Part shown: positions 1 through 10,799 of the stretch, in pieces
How the letters are laid out: each line of letters starts with the position of its first letter
Numbering within the stretch: position 1 is the first letter of the stretch
Assembly (NCBI GenBank): GCA_024220525.1
Contig: JAMYWO010000512.1
Coordinates: 1-20,695 of the forward strand
Origin: Cochliopodium minus
Lineage: Eukaryota; Discosea; Himatismenida; Cochliopodiidae
Reading direction: 5' to 3'
Length of the DNA stretch: 20,695 nucleotides
Made by a program: the position numbers and the translations under genes
Notes under the pieces: model-generated
What the model saw: the letters and a program-made list of their open reading frames with translations, nothing else
What the model was told of the DNA's origin: nothing
The model's database searches: none

Positions 1-1439
1 CTGAATCAAGAATAAAATCCAACAAATCTTTACTTTTCTTTAATAAACAATAAAAAAGAATAAACAATAAAACAAAACAAAAAATTTAAAAAATTTTAAA
101 AAAAATAAATAAAATTTTTACATTATCATCATTTGAAACTCCTTTTCTTTTCTCTCTTCTTTCTTCAATTATGTTGTCGATCCATTTATCGACATTATCA
201 CAAGCATTTTTCAAGTTTTTGTTAGAGATGTTCAAAAGTTTACAACAGTTCAAAATTTGATAGTTATAAATTATTATCTGCTAACAAAGTTGTAAATTTT
301 GGACATGTCTAAGTTTTTGTTACTAAATTAAAAAATAATATATGAAAAATAATCAATGTAAAATTTAAAAAAAATAAAATAATTACTGTTCAAGAGGTAG
401 ATTATCGTAATGAGATTTGAATAGAATGGATGGAAAGTTGAAGAAAGAATCCATGATCTTCTTGACATATTTCAACTTTTCGTTCTCAGCATTTTCCAAA
501 GAGTGGAAATCATATCCAAATCCCGTTTTACCAATGATGTCAAAAGTATTCCTTTAAAAAAAAATTAAAAAAGATAAAAAAAATGTTTAAAATAATTTAA
601 AACAATCTTAATATAAATTTAATTTAGAAAGAAGTTATTACAAAGTGACAATTTCGTGCATGTTTATGTAACCAGTTTTGGTTTTTATTTTTTCAACGAA
701 TTGACCTGCCATTTTGTTGATGACAGGTACAAGAGACTTTATTTTGGAATAGCTCAATGCACTGTTGATTGTTTTTCTTTGAATTCTATTTTTCAAAAAA
801 AAATAAATTTTAAAATTAAAAAATAAAAATAAAATTAAAATTTTTTTTTTTTTTTTACGCCCAAGGTTCATCATTCAACATGAGAAGACTCTTTCCTAAA
901 TACTTGTCTATTACTGGAGTGAAAATTGCGCTCATATCTGATTTTACAATTTCCTTGGATGATGCGATAGTTTTTATATCATTTGGGTTTCTAAATGGAA
1001 GTGAAAATGGTATAAGGATGAATTTTATTAAATAATGCTCCGAAGAAAAATAATAAATCTGAAGAATCTTTTATAATCTTCGGTAAATAAAAATATATAT
1101 TTTTACGTCAGATTCAAATAGAAACTACACCAAGGTAAGAAGAATTTGGATAGATTGGAAAAAATATTAAGCAAAAATATTATTATTAAATTACCTTCCA
1201 CCAAAGAAGGTGCCGAATGTTTCTCCCTTTTCTCTCACCATCTTATTGACATTCGTAAAAGCATCTTCTTTCAATCCAAATCTTTGGAACATCATTACCA
1301 ATGATTGGAACATTGTATAGGAGGGAAGTTGCTTACCTGTCTTTATGTTGATGTATTTTGCCTTCAACGATCTCTCTTTTGATTTCAAGTAGATGAAAAA
1401 TGTTATGAGGAATATTAAGAAATAAATTAAGAGTGACAT
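1..1439 (-). CDS. Cytochrome P450, 5' half; partial at window edge and interrupted by a mini-element
   Basis: Minus-strand gene entering the window at its start codon (1439) and leaving at base 1. Exons read from the sequence: 1439-1195, 990-859, 785-642, 551-387, 322-122 (containing the insertion) and 37-1, with phases matching at each join. The product starts with a hydrophobic anchor (about residues 2-18, typical of microsomal P450s). It then shows the C-helix W-x-x-x-R motif (WAIQR, residues 125-129, which contacts haem in P450s), a stretch resembling the usual LTLDVIGKTAFG region (NTFDIIGKTGFGYDF), and KSKDLLDFILDS just before the expected I-helix. The I-helix, ExxR and Cys-ligand regions lie outside the window. 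In exon 5 an 86-bp element (225-310) plus one 12-bp duplicate adds 98 bp and shifts the frame. Removing it restores a phase-perfect 34-codon exon (NKNLKNACD...SNDDN). The gene is therefore probably inactive in this copy. Substrate cannot be told. Confidence 0.85.
213..322. repeat. 12-bp direct repeats flanking the mini-element (target-site duplication)
   Basis: AAGTTTTTGTTA occurs at 213-224 and 311-322 with no mismatch. Read on the minus strand it is TAACAAAAACTT, which encodes the start of P450 exon 5 (T-AAC-AAA-AAC-TT). Twelve bases is long for a DNA-transposon duplication; many MITE families make 2-10 bp. Confidence 0.8.
225..310. mobile_element. 86-bp inverted-repeat mini-element (MITE-like) inside the P450 exon
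   Basis: The ends are inverted repeats of about 22 bp: the left arm begins GAGATGTTCAAAAG and the right arm, read on the other strand, begins AGACATGTCCAAAA; both arms finish in TTTACAAC. The element has no coding capacity. It is flanked on both sides by the identical 12-mer AAGTTTTTGTTA (213-224 and 311-322), the mark of a target-site duplication. Deleting the element and one 12-mer restores an intact P450 exon in frame directly after the splice acceptor, which independently supports an insertion with these borders. A related copy lies at 20622-20695. The transposase family is not identifiable from this sequence. Confidence 0.82.
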
Positions 1440-1939
1440 TTCTCAAATAAATTATCCACCTATTAAATTTTAAATTTTTTTTAATTTTTTTCTTTGTTGG
1501 GGAATATTTATACCTTTCAAATTTCCTTACTTTTTTTTATTAATTCTTACCCAATGTGATCTTTTTGATTGTTTTGCTTCTGTTTTGTTGAGTGAAAATC
1601 AAAAAAAAATGATTTTGGGATGATGAACATGATGAAGAAAATTGATTTTGAAGTTAATTCATTGAAGTTTGCGAAAATTAACTAATTGTTCAATGTACCT
1701 GAACAAAGAACTTTAGATTTCATCTTTCTCTCTTCAATTTTTAATAAATTAACTTTATTTTTTAATGTAAAAAAAATGCTTGCCAAATTCTTTTATAATT
1801 TATTTAAAATTTAATTTTCAATGATTCAAACATTCGAGGAAAGGAAAATAAATCAAATAAATTTAGATTGATTGAATAAGAAAAAGTCAACAAAGATGAA
1901 TTTACACTAATTTTTTAAAATTATAATTATAAAAAAAAT
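1440..1939. promoter_or_regulatory. Divergent intergenic region between P450 and CNNM genes
   Basis: About 500 bp separate the P450 start (minus strand) from the CNNM start (plus strand), so this region must hold both promoters and 5' leaders. It is AT-rich with T- and A-tracts near both start codons; the CNNM ATG follows an A-rich run. I see no RNA gene, open frame with coding character or clear palindrome here, and no specific factor site can be named. Confidence 0.4.
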
Positions 1940-4900
1940 ATGAAGGGAAAATTGTTTTTGATATTGATTTTAGTGATACTATTACCATTGATACTTTGTA
2001 AGGAAGATGAGGAAATTATATGCAAGATACATGGTCATAAAGAAGTGATTTGTGACGATAAGATGTATGCTTTGGAGGAAAGGGATCAAGTAGGATCGAA
2101 AATGTTCTTTATAGATATAGGTGTATGTGTTCTGTGCATCGTTATCAGTGGTAATTTTATTATTCGAAAATTATATTTTTAATTGATACAAACATCTCAT
2201 CACAACATCTCTTCTTCACATTTATTTTACTTTAATAAATAAAGCATTAATGAGCGGATTGACTTTGGGATTATTGTCTTTGGATATCCTTGATATAGAA
2301 ATCATAAAGGTAGCAAAAAAAAAGTTATTTCTTTAATTATTCCTTTAATATCCTAATTAACTTATGGATATATCCTCCATGAAAAGAAGAATAAAATTTA
2401 TAGTGAATATTTTATCCAAAACATCTCAAAATAAAATTAAAATACAAATTATTTTAAATAATTTTTATTTTTATTTAATTTGAAAACTTCCGAAATTGAA
2501 TAATCAATTTTTTTTCTTAAATCAAAATTAGAAATCAGGAGATGAGAAAATGAAAAGATATGCAGACAAAATATTGCCAATCATCAAGAAAAGACATTTG
2601 TTACTTTGCACCTTAGTGATCATGAATGCATCAGCAAACGAAACACTCCCCATCTTTTTGGATAGATTGGTTGGACCAATAGTAGCGATAGTAATATCAG
2701 TGACTTGTGTTCTTTTATTTGGAGAGTAATTAAACAAAAAAAAAAATTACAAGAATTAACACAAAAACTAACAAAAACATCATCTTTATTTAATTAGAAT
2801 TATACCACAAGCTATTTGTTCTAAATATGGAGTAAAAATAGGTGCTTCCCTAAACTGGTAAATTTCAATAAATTTTTTAATTTTTTTCATATAATTTATT
2901 AATTTTAAAGTCATTTTTTTGGAATTTAATTTTTATTTTCAATTTAATTTTGTTTTTTTATTAATTTAAATTTTAATTATTAAGTTATTTTTTCTTCTGT
3001 ATAATTTTAATTTTTTTTTCAGGCTGGTTTGGTTCTTCATTGGTCTTTGTTTCGTTCTCGCATGGCCCATAAGCAAATTATTAGATCTGATTCTTGGAGA
3101 GAATTTAGGATCATATTATAAGAGAGCAGAACTCAAAGAACTCTTAAGGCTTCATTCTTCATCATCCCTCAAACGTAATTATTTTCACAAATAATTAATT
3201 TTAAAGAAATATTTAATTTTAAAAATAATTTTTATAAAGTTTATATTTTTTTTAACAATAATAAAAACAAAAAAAGAAAATTCAAATGGTATTGAATCTG
3301 ATGGAATAGATGAATGTATGTTGACAGACGAAGAAGTGTTGATTATTAGAGTAATTTTTTTTTGCCTTTTAAAAATTTTTTTTTTTTCCATTTAAAAAAT
3401 TGTTTAATTATATATTCTCTCTTTTGCTTATTCCTTTTTGGAATAAAATTAAAAAACTACGGGTTTGTTTTGCAGCTTTATCCTATTCCTGATAGGATGC
3501 CTTTTAAAATTTTTATTTTATTTTTTTTAAAAGTTTTTATTCTGAATTATTTATTAAAATGTTCCTTTTAATAAAATTTTCTTAAAGGGAGCTCTCGATT
3601 TGAAAACAAAAACAGCAAAAATGATACAAGTTCCTCTCAAAAAAGTCTTTATGATGGAATCTCTCACCACTCTTAATGACAACCAAAGAGAAATAATATA
3701 CACTGAAGGATATTCAAGAATCCCTGGTAAAAAAATAAAAAATAGTTTTTTTTATTTGTTCTTCAAATTTAAATCAATTTTTTTACATTATTATTTTTTA
3801 AAAAATATTTTTCTTATTTGTTTTTCAAATTTAAATAAATTTTTTTTTATTTGTTTTTCAAATTTAAATAAATTTTTTTACACTATTATTTTTTAAAAAA
3901 TATTTTTCTTATTTTTAATTATTTAGTTTTAACATAATTTTTTTCTTTTAAAAAACTAATTAAAATTATTTTATTGTCATTTTTTTTTTAATTTTCAATT
4001 AAATTTTTTTTAAATTTAATAGTTTATGAAAATGAAAGAGAAAACATATTAGGATATGTGATTACCAAAGAATTGGTCAAACAAAAAAAAGATGTTACAG
4101 TTGGAGAATTGAAAATCTTCGACATTCCTCATGTCTCTGAAAAAATATTTCTTTATGACCTCTTGTATGTCATGAAACAGCAGAATTCTCACATCTGCCT
4201 CGTTTTGGACTCTTTTAAATGTCCTACTGGTATCATCACTATGGAAGATTTGATTGAAGAGTTGATTCAGTCCCCTATTTTAGTACAAAAACTTTTTCAT
4301 TATTTATTTTTAATTATTTTTTGAAATTTATTAATTTAAAGTGGTTTTTATGTTAAAAATATTTTTAAAGATTATTCTTTATTTTTGATTGTAAAAAATT
4401 GTTTTAAAAATTATATTTTATTTTTAAATCATTTATTTATTCATTTTTTTTTTTAGGATGAATATGATGAAAGATCTGATAATGTAGGAAAGAGATTGAG
4501 AATGTCGATTGCACTTGACAGATTGAGTTTGGAAGAAAATTTAAACAGAAAATCAATAGATCCAAGTAAAACAATAACTAAACAAAGAAGATGTTGAAAG
4601 TAAAAACAATAATTTTATTTTTATCAAAACAAAATTTAGATAGAAACAGTTATGGTCCTCTCTTTGGAAGTAAAATTTTAATTATTGAAATTATGTTTAA
4701 TTGTAATTCCCTTTATTTGAAGATAAAAAGTTGCCTGCTAGACCTTCCATTGACCAAGTTCTCAAAAGAAAAGAAGATCATCCATTAACTCAAGAAATTA
4801 AATTCAACCAAACAACTGTCTTGAATCCAAACACAGGTCGTGTATCCATAGATCTGTCTGGTAAAAATAAATATTTCTCACTCTTTTTTTTTCATTTTTC

Positions 4901-5113
4901 AATAAATAAAAAAAAGGTGTTACCTTGTCAAAAAGTTACCCTGAAGAAAATAATGACTACAAAATTGACATACACAAAGAAACAAAGACAAAAAAGAGCA
5001 ACAATAACAACAATAACAACAATAATGACAGCAATAACAACAGAAATTATAATACTTTTAATGATGAAAATTTTGACTTTTCAAGGGAGGACATTGAGTT
5101 TGATAAGAAATAA
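1940..5113 (+). CDS. CNNM-type (DUF21 + CBS pair) membrane protein, putative Mg2+/divalent cation transporter
   Basis: Twelve exons: 1940-2150, 2245-2309, 2532-2725, 2798-2857, 3023-3174, 3277-3350, 3588-3726, 4023-4282, 4457-4565, 4640-4669, 4723-4860 and 4917-5113. All are GT-AG with consistent phases and give 542 residues. A signal peptide (about 1-20) precedes a short lumenal segment with four Cys. The DUF21 domain (about 55-225) has four hydrophobic segments and the signature SGLTLGLLSLD, then FGEIIPQAICSKYG. A CBS pair follows (about 250-390) with the family motifs KKVFMM, SRIPVYENERENILGYV and GIITMEDLIEELI. The remaining tail of about 150 residues is low in hydrophobics and holds a run of nine Asn coded by AAC/AAT. 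CNNM proteins move or regulate Mg2+ at the plasma membrane or organelles; that role is inferred from the family. The exon 8 donor (GTACAA at 4283) is chosen because it keeps frame. Confidence 0.9.
3752..3913. repeat. Imperfect tandem repeat in intron 7 of the CNNM gene
   Basis: The core ATTTGTTTTTCAAATTTAAAT recurs three times (about 3754, 3816 and 3849), and the first and last copies share a longer tail, ttttttacaNtattattttttaa, ending TATTTTTCTTA. This looks like a local duplication of intron sequence. It carries no coding signal. Confidence 0.65.
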
Positions 5114-5235
5114 ATTAATTTTAAAATTTTAAAAATGAATAAAACCATTTTTATTTCTTAGAAAAATTTTTTAATATTTAAATTTATTTCAAAACCAAAA
5201 AAAACGAACAATCAAAAAAAAATATATTTTAAAAG
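5114..5235. terminator. Short convergent 3' region between CNNM and PH-RhoGAP genes
   Basis: Only 122 bp lie between the two stop codons. An AATAAA at 5138-5143 on the plus strand could serve the CNNM transcript. An AATAAA on the minus strand (5155-5150) could serve the PH-RhoGAP transcript. In such AT-rich DNA these hexamers are weak evidence, but the spacing suggests that the two 3' UTRs are very short or overlap. Confidence 0.35.
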
Positions 5236-8200
5236 TTATACAAAAATAAGATCTCTCTTATCAATCAAAGTTCTAGTAAAAGCAAGAATGTTGGGAGTGT
5301 CAGCCAAAGAGGTCAACATGTTGGTCTCCTTGGGTCTCAACAAGTTGGGGCCGACGACGATGGCGATGTTGGAGGTGCTCATGTGGTTGACGTCTTCGAA
5401 GGAAACCACCCTTCCCAAAAAATCCACCAAAAATTTGATGAAGCAATAATTTTCTTTGGGGAGCCCCGCAAGTAATTCTTTAATTGCTTCAGGATCTTGT
5501 TTTTTTTTTGAAATAAAAATAAAAAAAATAAAAAAAATGTTTTTAATAAAAAATCAAAAATCAAAAGAATATTAAAAAATAATAAAATAAATAAAAAATA
5601 AAATTGAATTTTGAAAACAAAGAAGTTTATGTATTTAATAAAAAATCAAGAAAATAAAAAAAAAAGATTTAATAACAAAAAATCAAAAATAAACCAGTAA
5701 AAATAAATAAAAGATTGAGAAAACAAAGAAAAAATATAATGTAAAAAAAAAATAGAAAAATAAACAAGGAATAAAAATATGAAAATAAAAAAAAATTCAA
5801 AACAAATAAATTAATTAATAATAAAAAAAAAAAAATTTTTTACTTTCTTTGTTTTCTAAGAGAGGGGTGTACAATTCGTAGGTGGTGACTGGCTCAGGGA
5901 GTTCTCTGATATACAATTTGAGCAATCCAGTTACATCATCCAAAGAAGCTTCAACGCTATCAAACTCAATATAATTATCTGTGCAAATAAAATAAAAAAT
6001 AAAAATAAAATAAAATAAAATAAAAAAAATAAAAAATAAAAAATATTGATAAAAAATATTGATTAAAAAATAAAAAATAAAAAAAATAAAAAAAAAAAAA
6101 TATTGATAAAATTATAAAAAAAAATAAATACGTTTGTCATATGCCTCTTTTATCTCTTTGACTACCTCCAAATTACCGCTCAATCTAAAAATACCAGGAG
6201 ATTCCAATCCTTTTTTTTAATTGGATAATTATTTAAGTTCGTTAAAAAAAAACTTAATTATTTTATTGATAATTTATTATAAAAATTTAATAAAAAATTA
6301 TTTTGAATACTATCAAGTTTTTTAATTGTTAAAATTTAATTACCTTAATTTTTTTTTTGATTTTTAATTTTTAATTTTTATGAATATTTTTTAATTGTCT
6401 TATATTATTTTATTTTTTTATTTTTTTTGATTTTTTAATTTTTTATTTTTTATTTTTTAAAATTTTTCATACCCTTACTCTCAATGAAAGAAATGGCTTT
6501 GGTAACGAGAATAGGAATTTCAGTTTTGTCATGTTCGAGGACCTTGGCGAGGGGCTGCCCGAAAACTTCCCCCATTTTCCCTGAAGAAGCTCTCACCGGG
6601 TTCTTTTTCGCTGCGTTGGAGATACATGAGCACCAGTCGTTCATTTCTTGTTCTGATGGTGAAATCAACTCGTATACCTTTTTGCCTTTTAAAAATCGGA
6701 GAAATAATTATTTAAAACAAAAATTATTTTAAAATAAACAAAAATGAAAAATTTATTTAAAAATAAATGAAATACTTTTAAAATGAAATGTAAAACTTAT
6801 TAAAATTAAAAAAAAAATGAAAAAATAAAGAGAAAATTAATTAAAATAATTTTTTAAAAATAAAATAAAAACATGAACATTAATTAAAAAAATATAAAAA
6901 ATAAAAAATAAAAATTATTTAAAAATAAACAAAAAATATAAATTATAAAAATGAAAACTTTGTTTAAAAATACTTTTAAAAATAAACAAAAAATATGAAA
7001 TATAAATTAAAAAAATATTAAATGAAGAGAAAATGCAAAGATTTAAAAAATTATTAAAAATGATGGAGAAATTCAAAAATAAAATTAATATGAAAACGAA
7101 TCCAATGATGAAATAAAAAAAATTCAAAAAAAAAGAAATAAAAATGAATTTAATTAAAAAACAAAAAAAAAAACAAAAAAATACAAAAAAAAACGAATCA
7201 AATGATAAAATAAAATAATTAAAAAAAAATGAAAATACAAATAATAATCTCAATACTGAAAAAAAATGTTTTTATTACCAGTCCCAGGAGGAACGATAGT
7301 GAAAGAATACTTTTTGTTAGTGGATTGTTTTACAGTGCAACCAAAGAGGGTGAGGTTCCCATTGGCTGTTTCTGTGGATATAAAGTCTTGTTGCTGCACA
7401 GAGTTATACCATAACAAAACTCCCTAAAATAAAAATTAAAAAATAAAAAATGAAAAATAAAAAATAAAAAATAAAAAATGTAAATAAAAAATAAAAAATA
7501 AAATAAAAAATAAAAAATATGAAAAAATAAAAAATATGAAAAAATAACAAATCACAAATAATAATATAAAAAATAAAATATAAAAAGTAAAAAATAAATT
7601 GATAAAAAAAATGAAAAATAAATTAAAAAACTAAAAAATGTTCAATAAAAATGGGTTAAAAAATAAAATCAAAAAAAATAATTGTTTCTTACTTTTTTCA
7701 AAGCAAACCACCTCTGTTTTCCCTTTTTGATCAAATAACCACTCTTCTCCAAACCAGAAGCCAAAGCATCATTAGCACGGACAATGAAGACAAGGAGATG
7801 ATCAAGCCAATTCTTCGCCTCGCTTGCATTGTTACAAATGAAAATCCAAGAGTTGTCGTCGGCGCTACGCACAAGGAAGGAGTTGTTTCCCACTTCGTTG
7901 ACGGTGCAGCCTGCTAAGAGGATCACTCCTTTTGGTTTTTCGCTGAAGACTTCGTCGTTTTGCTCTTTTTCGAAATACAACAAATCTCCCGTTCTCAATA
8001 ACAAAAATCTTTTTTTTTTTTTAAAAAAAAATATTAAATTTAAAAAAATGATTTTTGAACACAAAAAAATAAATTTGATTTGTTTTAAATATTATATGTC
8101 TCATTTCGTTTTTAAATTTCCAATTTATTATTTTCTTATCAAATTTAATCAAATTATATTAAATTTTAATTGATTTTAAGATTCTAAATTTGATTATTTG

Positions 8201-10625
8201 ATTTTAATTTTAATTTAGTTTTTATTTTACTTTAATTTTCTTAAAATTTTAAAAATTAAAATTCATAAATTTTCTATTTTTTAAAATAAAAAACAGATAT
8301 ATACCTTTTTTTCCCTTTTTTGCTGACCCAACCAGTCTTCCTCAAAGGAACCAAAGTGCCAGCAATAGAAGAATTCTCCTTCTCGCCCTTCCCCTTCGAA
8401 GCCTCCCTTACATGCTCGATCCACTCCATCACCTCAGGCTGCGAAGTAGCAGTGAGCTTAAAAACGACGCCCCTCTTCGTCTTGATAATGAAAGAGTAGT
8501 GTTCCTGTGAAACGGTGCAGCCGATGAGGTTGATGCTTCCTTTCATGTTGACGACGGAGTTGCTGGGGTCGTCGGAGACAAAGTACATCATCACCTCGTT
8601 GTTGAGGACGAAGTATCTGCTTTTGCCCTTCTTCGTGAGCCAGCCCTTTTTCACCAGATCCATCTTTTCTTCGATTTTGTTGTGGTCCACTCTGATTGTT
8701 GATCTCCTTTGCTGTTAAAAATGAAAGAAGAACAAATTTACAAAATTTGAAAAATTGTTGTATGGAATAAAAAAATTTTAAAAGAATTTATCTAATTAAA
8801 AAAAAAACATTTGAAAAAAAAAATTCAAAAAACAAATTTAAAGTAAAAAAAAAAACGAATAAAATAATCTAATCTAGTTGTTAAAATTTTGAAAAAAAAA
8901 TTTTGATTTGTGTGAAAAGTTATTACAATGGTAGATCTTCTTTTGTTTTCCATAATAGCTTTCATAGATTTTTTCAAAGATAAAACCCAGTCTTCAGCAT
9001 CTTGCTTAGACTTTGCAATCAACCTGTATCTCTTAGAGGGATCGGAATTGGAAACGATGGAGAAGGAGAGATCGTTTGGCTCGTTGGCGGTGGTGACCAT
9101 GTATTCCGACAAGATGACACTCCCTCTTTCCGATCCTGTATCGTTGTCTGAGACGTACCATTTGAGAATGTTGTCTTTCATGATGAAAAATCTTTTCTGT
9201 CCTTTCTTTTCAAGCCATCCAGATCTTTGCAGAGACTAAAAAAAAAATTTATTAAAATTGATATGAATTTTTAAAAAGAAATTGAAGAAATTAATATGTA
9301 AAAAAAGAAGAAAAAAAACAAAGGGTTTCCTTTCTAATCTTAACCAAATTTATTAATTAATAAATCCTGTATTTGACAGATCCAAATGTTCTGTTATGAG
9401 ATGAATATTCGGAAATGAAACTTTTTGTAAATATTCAATCTACGGAATATAATTTTTATTTCTTATATTGATCAATTGAGAATATCTTATGATGATGTAT
9501 TAAGAAAAATATTTTTATAATCAGAACATGAAAGTATTTATTAAAAATTAATCTTAAATAAACTCTTATTAAGATAACATTAAATCATTAAAAATCTTTT
9601 AAAAAAAAAAAGCATGTTCAAAGATTTTACCTCATTAGTTTGTTGCTTGATGGAATTGAATTGAAATCTGATTGCCTCCACCCAACTATCTCTCTCTGAT
9701 GTCTCGGAACAAGTCAAGGTGTAGGATTTGCTTGTGGTGCTTATCATCAGATTCTTGGAGGATACAGGGCTGCAGCTGCAACCATCCAATTGGATGGATC
9801 CTTTGATGAATTTCCTGAAATCAGATGAGGGTGGTTGTTCTTTCAAGAACCAATAAATAATCCCGTTTTTCAATAAAAACCATCTATTCTTCCCCTTCTT
9901 TATCATCCATCCCAATTTTTCTCCCTAGTTATCAATATAATACAATATTTTAGATTATGAAATATGAAATCAGAATATTTAACTATTTTGTTATAGGTCC
10001 GTATAAATTTTTTAATGACAGACAAATTGAAAATATTTCAAAGGATAAAATTTTATATTTTGATGGAATGAATCATGAGATAAATTGTATTGTCGATACA
10101 TTTATATTTTTTTAAATTTTATCATTAACTCTTTTTATTATAACCAATCATATTAAACAAAATTTTAAAATTTTATTGGGAATTCTGAAATAACAAAAGA
10201 GATATCCAAATATATTCTCAATATTTTTCATATTATTCTTTTACCTTGTTCTCAAAATCTTTATTTTCAATTGTCTCCTTAATTTCATTGAACCATTCTG
10301 TTGCACCTTGAGGATTTTCTGCAGATATTTTGAATTTTTTGGGAACCTTAGAGATGGTAGTTAATATATTGAAGGTTGATCCTTCCAAATTCTTTATTTC
10401 TGAATTTTTCAAATCAATCACACCCAATGATTCACCCTATAGATAGATATATGAAGTTAATTATATAAAAAATTATAATATGCAAAAAAAAAATTTGGAA
10501 TCAAGTAAATATACCAATGGCTTTTTGAAATAGGTCAATGTTTTATTCTCTTTATCTAATACATAATATCTTTGTTGTTTTTTATTCCTTTTATTAGTTT
10601 TCGTCAACCATCCAGCCTTTTCCAT
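5236..10625 (-). CDS. Six-PH-domain RhoGAP protein, putative Rho/Rac GTPase-activating protein
   Basis: Eleven exons on the minus strand: 10625-10515, 10436-10245, 9924-9631, 9235-8927, 8711-8305, 8008-7693, 7423-7279, 6685-6473, 6209-6132, 5978-5844 and 5495-5236. They total 2460 nt, exactly 820 codons, giving 819 residues. Each PH domain opens with the typical GW(L/M)xKKGKxRWF-like strand: MEKAGWLTK (exon 1), GEKLGWMIKKG (exon 3), RSGWLEKKG (exon 4), VKKGWLTKKG (exon 5), RKTGWVSKKG (end of exon 5) and KSGYLIKKGKQRWF (end of exon 6). Each closes with the conserved Trp helix (ATEWFNEI, RDSWVEAI, AEDWVLSL, VMEWIEHV, AKNWLDHL, NDWCSCI). The RhoGAP domain (about 630-819) has the arginine finger in GIFRLSG (R671), K709 and R713 in KLYIRELPEPV, and N784 in GPNLLR, so it should be catalytically competent. 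The PH array probably sets membrane or protein targeting; lipid specificity cannot be read. Confidence 0.93.
7424..7692. repeat. A-rich simple repeat (AAAAAT-like) filling intron 6 of the PH-RhoGAP gene
   Basis: The intron is dominated by irregular AAAAAT/AAAATA units on the plus strand with occasional ATG-containing variants. Similar tracts fill the introns at about 5979-6131 and 5496-5843. They create long antisense low-complexity frames that are not genes. Confidence 0.7.
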
Positions 10626-10799
10626 ATTTATCCTAAAGAAATTCAAATTTAGATTTGATATTTGATAGTTTAGAAAGTAGAATTTTACAATTCTGTCAAG
10701 ACAATTTCAAAGGGATATTCGAATTTTTTTTTATATCAAACCTAAATAAAAAAAAGTGAAAATTAGACCCAAAAGAAAACATTGAATCAAAAATCAACA
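10626..10799. promoter_or_regulatory. Short divergent promoter region
   Basis: The start codons of the PH-RhoGAP gene (minus) and the membrane-protein gene (plus) are only 174 bp apart, so both promoters and leaders must fit in this interval, possibly as one bidirectional promoter. No specific motif is recognised. Confidence 0.4.

Noticed and set aside
2528-2737. Minus-strand frame over the CNNM gene
   Set aside because: Antisense of CNNM exon 3, which encodes a conserved DUF21 segment.
4925-5113. Short Asn-rich frame as a separate small gene
   Set aside because: It is the last exon of the CNNM gene; the upstream acceptor and phase join exactly to exon 11.
5500-6130. CRISPR-like or satellite array from the repeated A-rich units
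   Set aside because: Units are irregular simple-sequence runs inside introns with no spacers, and this is a eukaryotic genome.
6484-6732. Plus-strand frame of 82 codons opposite the PH-RhoGAP gene
   Set aside because: It is antisense to exon 8, whose residues match PH and RhoGAP motifs exactly and join in phase with neighbouring exons.
6915-7253. Minus-strand frame of 112 codons, Phe/Ile-rich
   Set aside because: Low-complexity poly-A/T intron of the PH-RhoGAP gene read in the open direction; no domain or splice link.
8515-9239. Two plus-strand frames across the PH array
   Set aside because: Antisense of PH exons 4 and 5; the minus strand carries the PH motifs.
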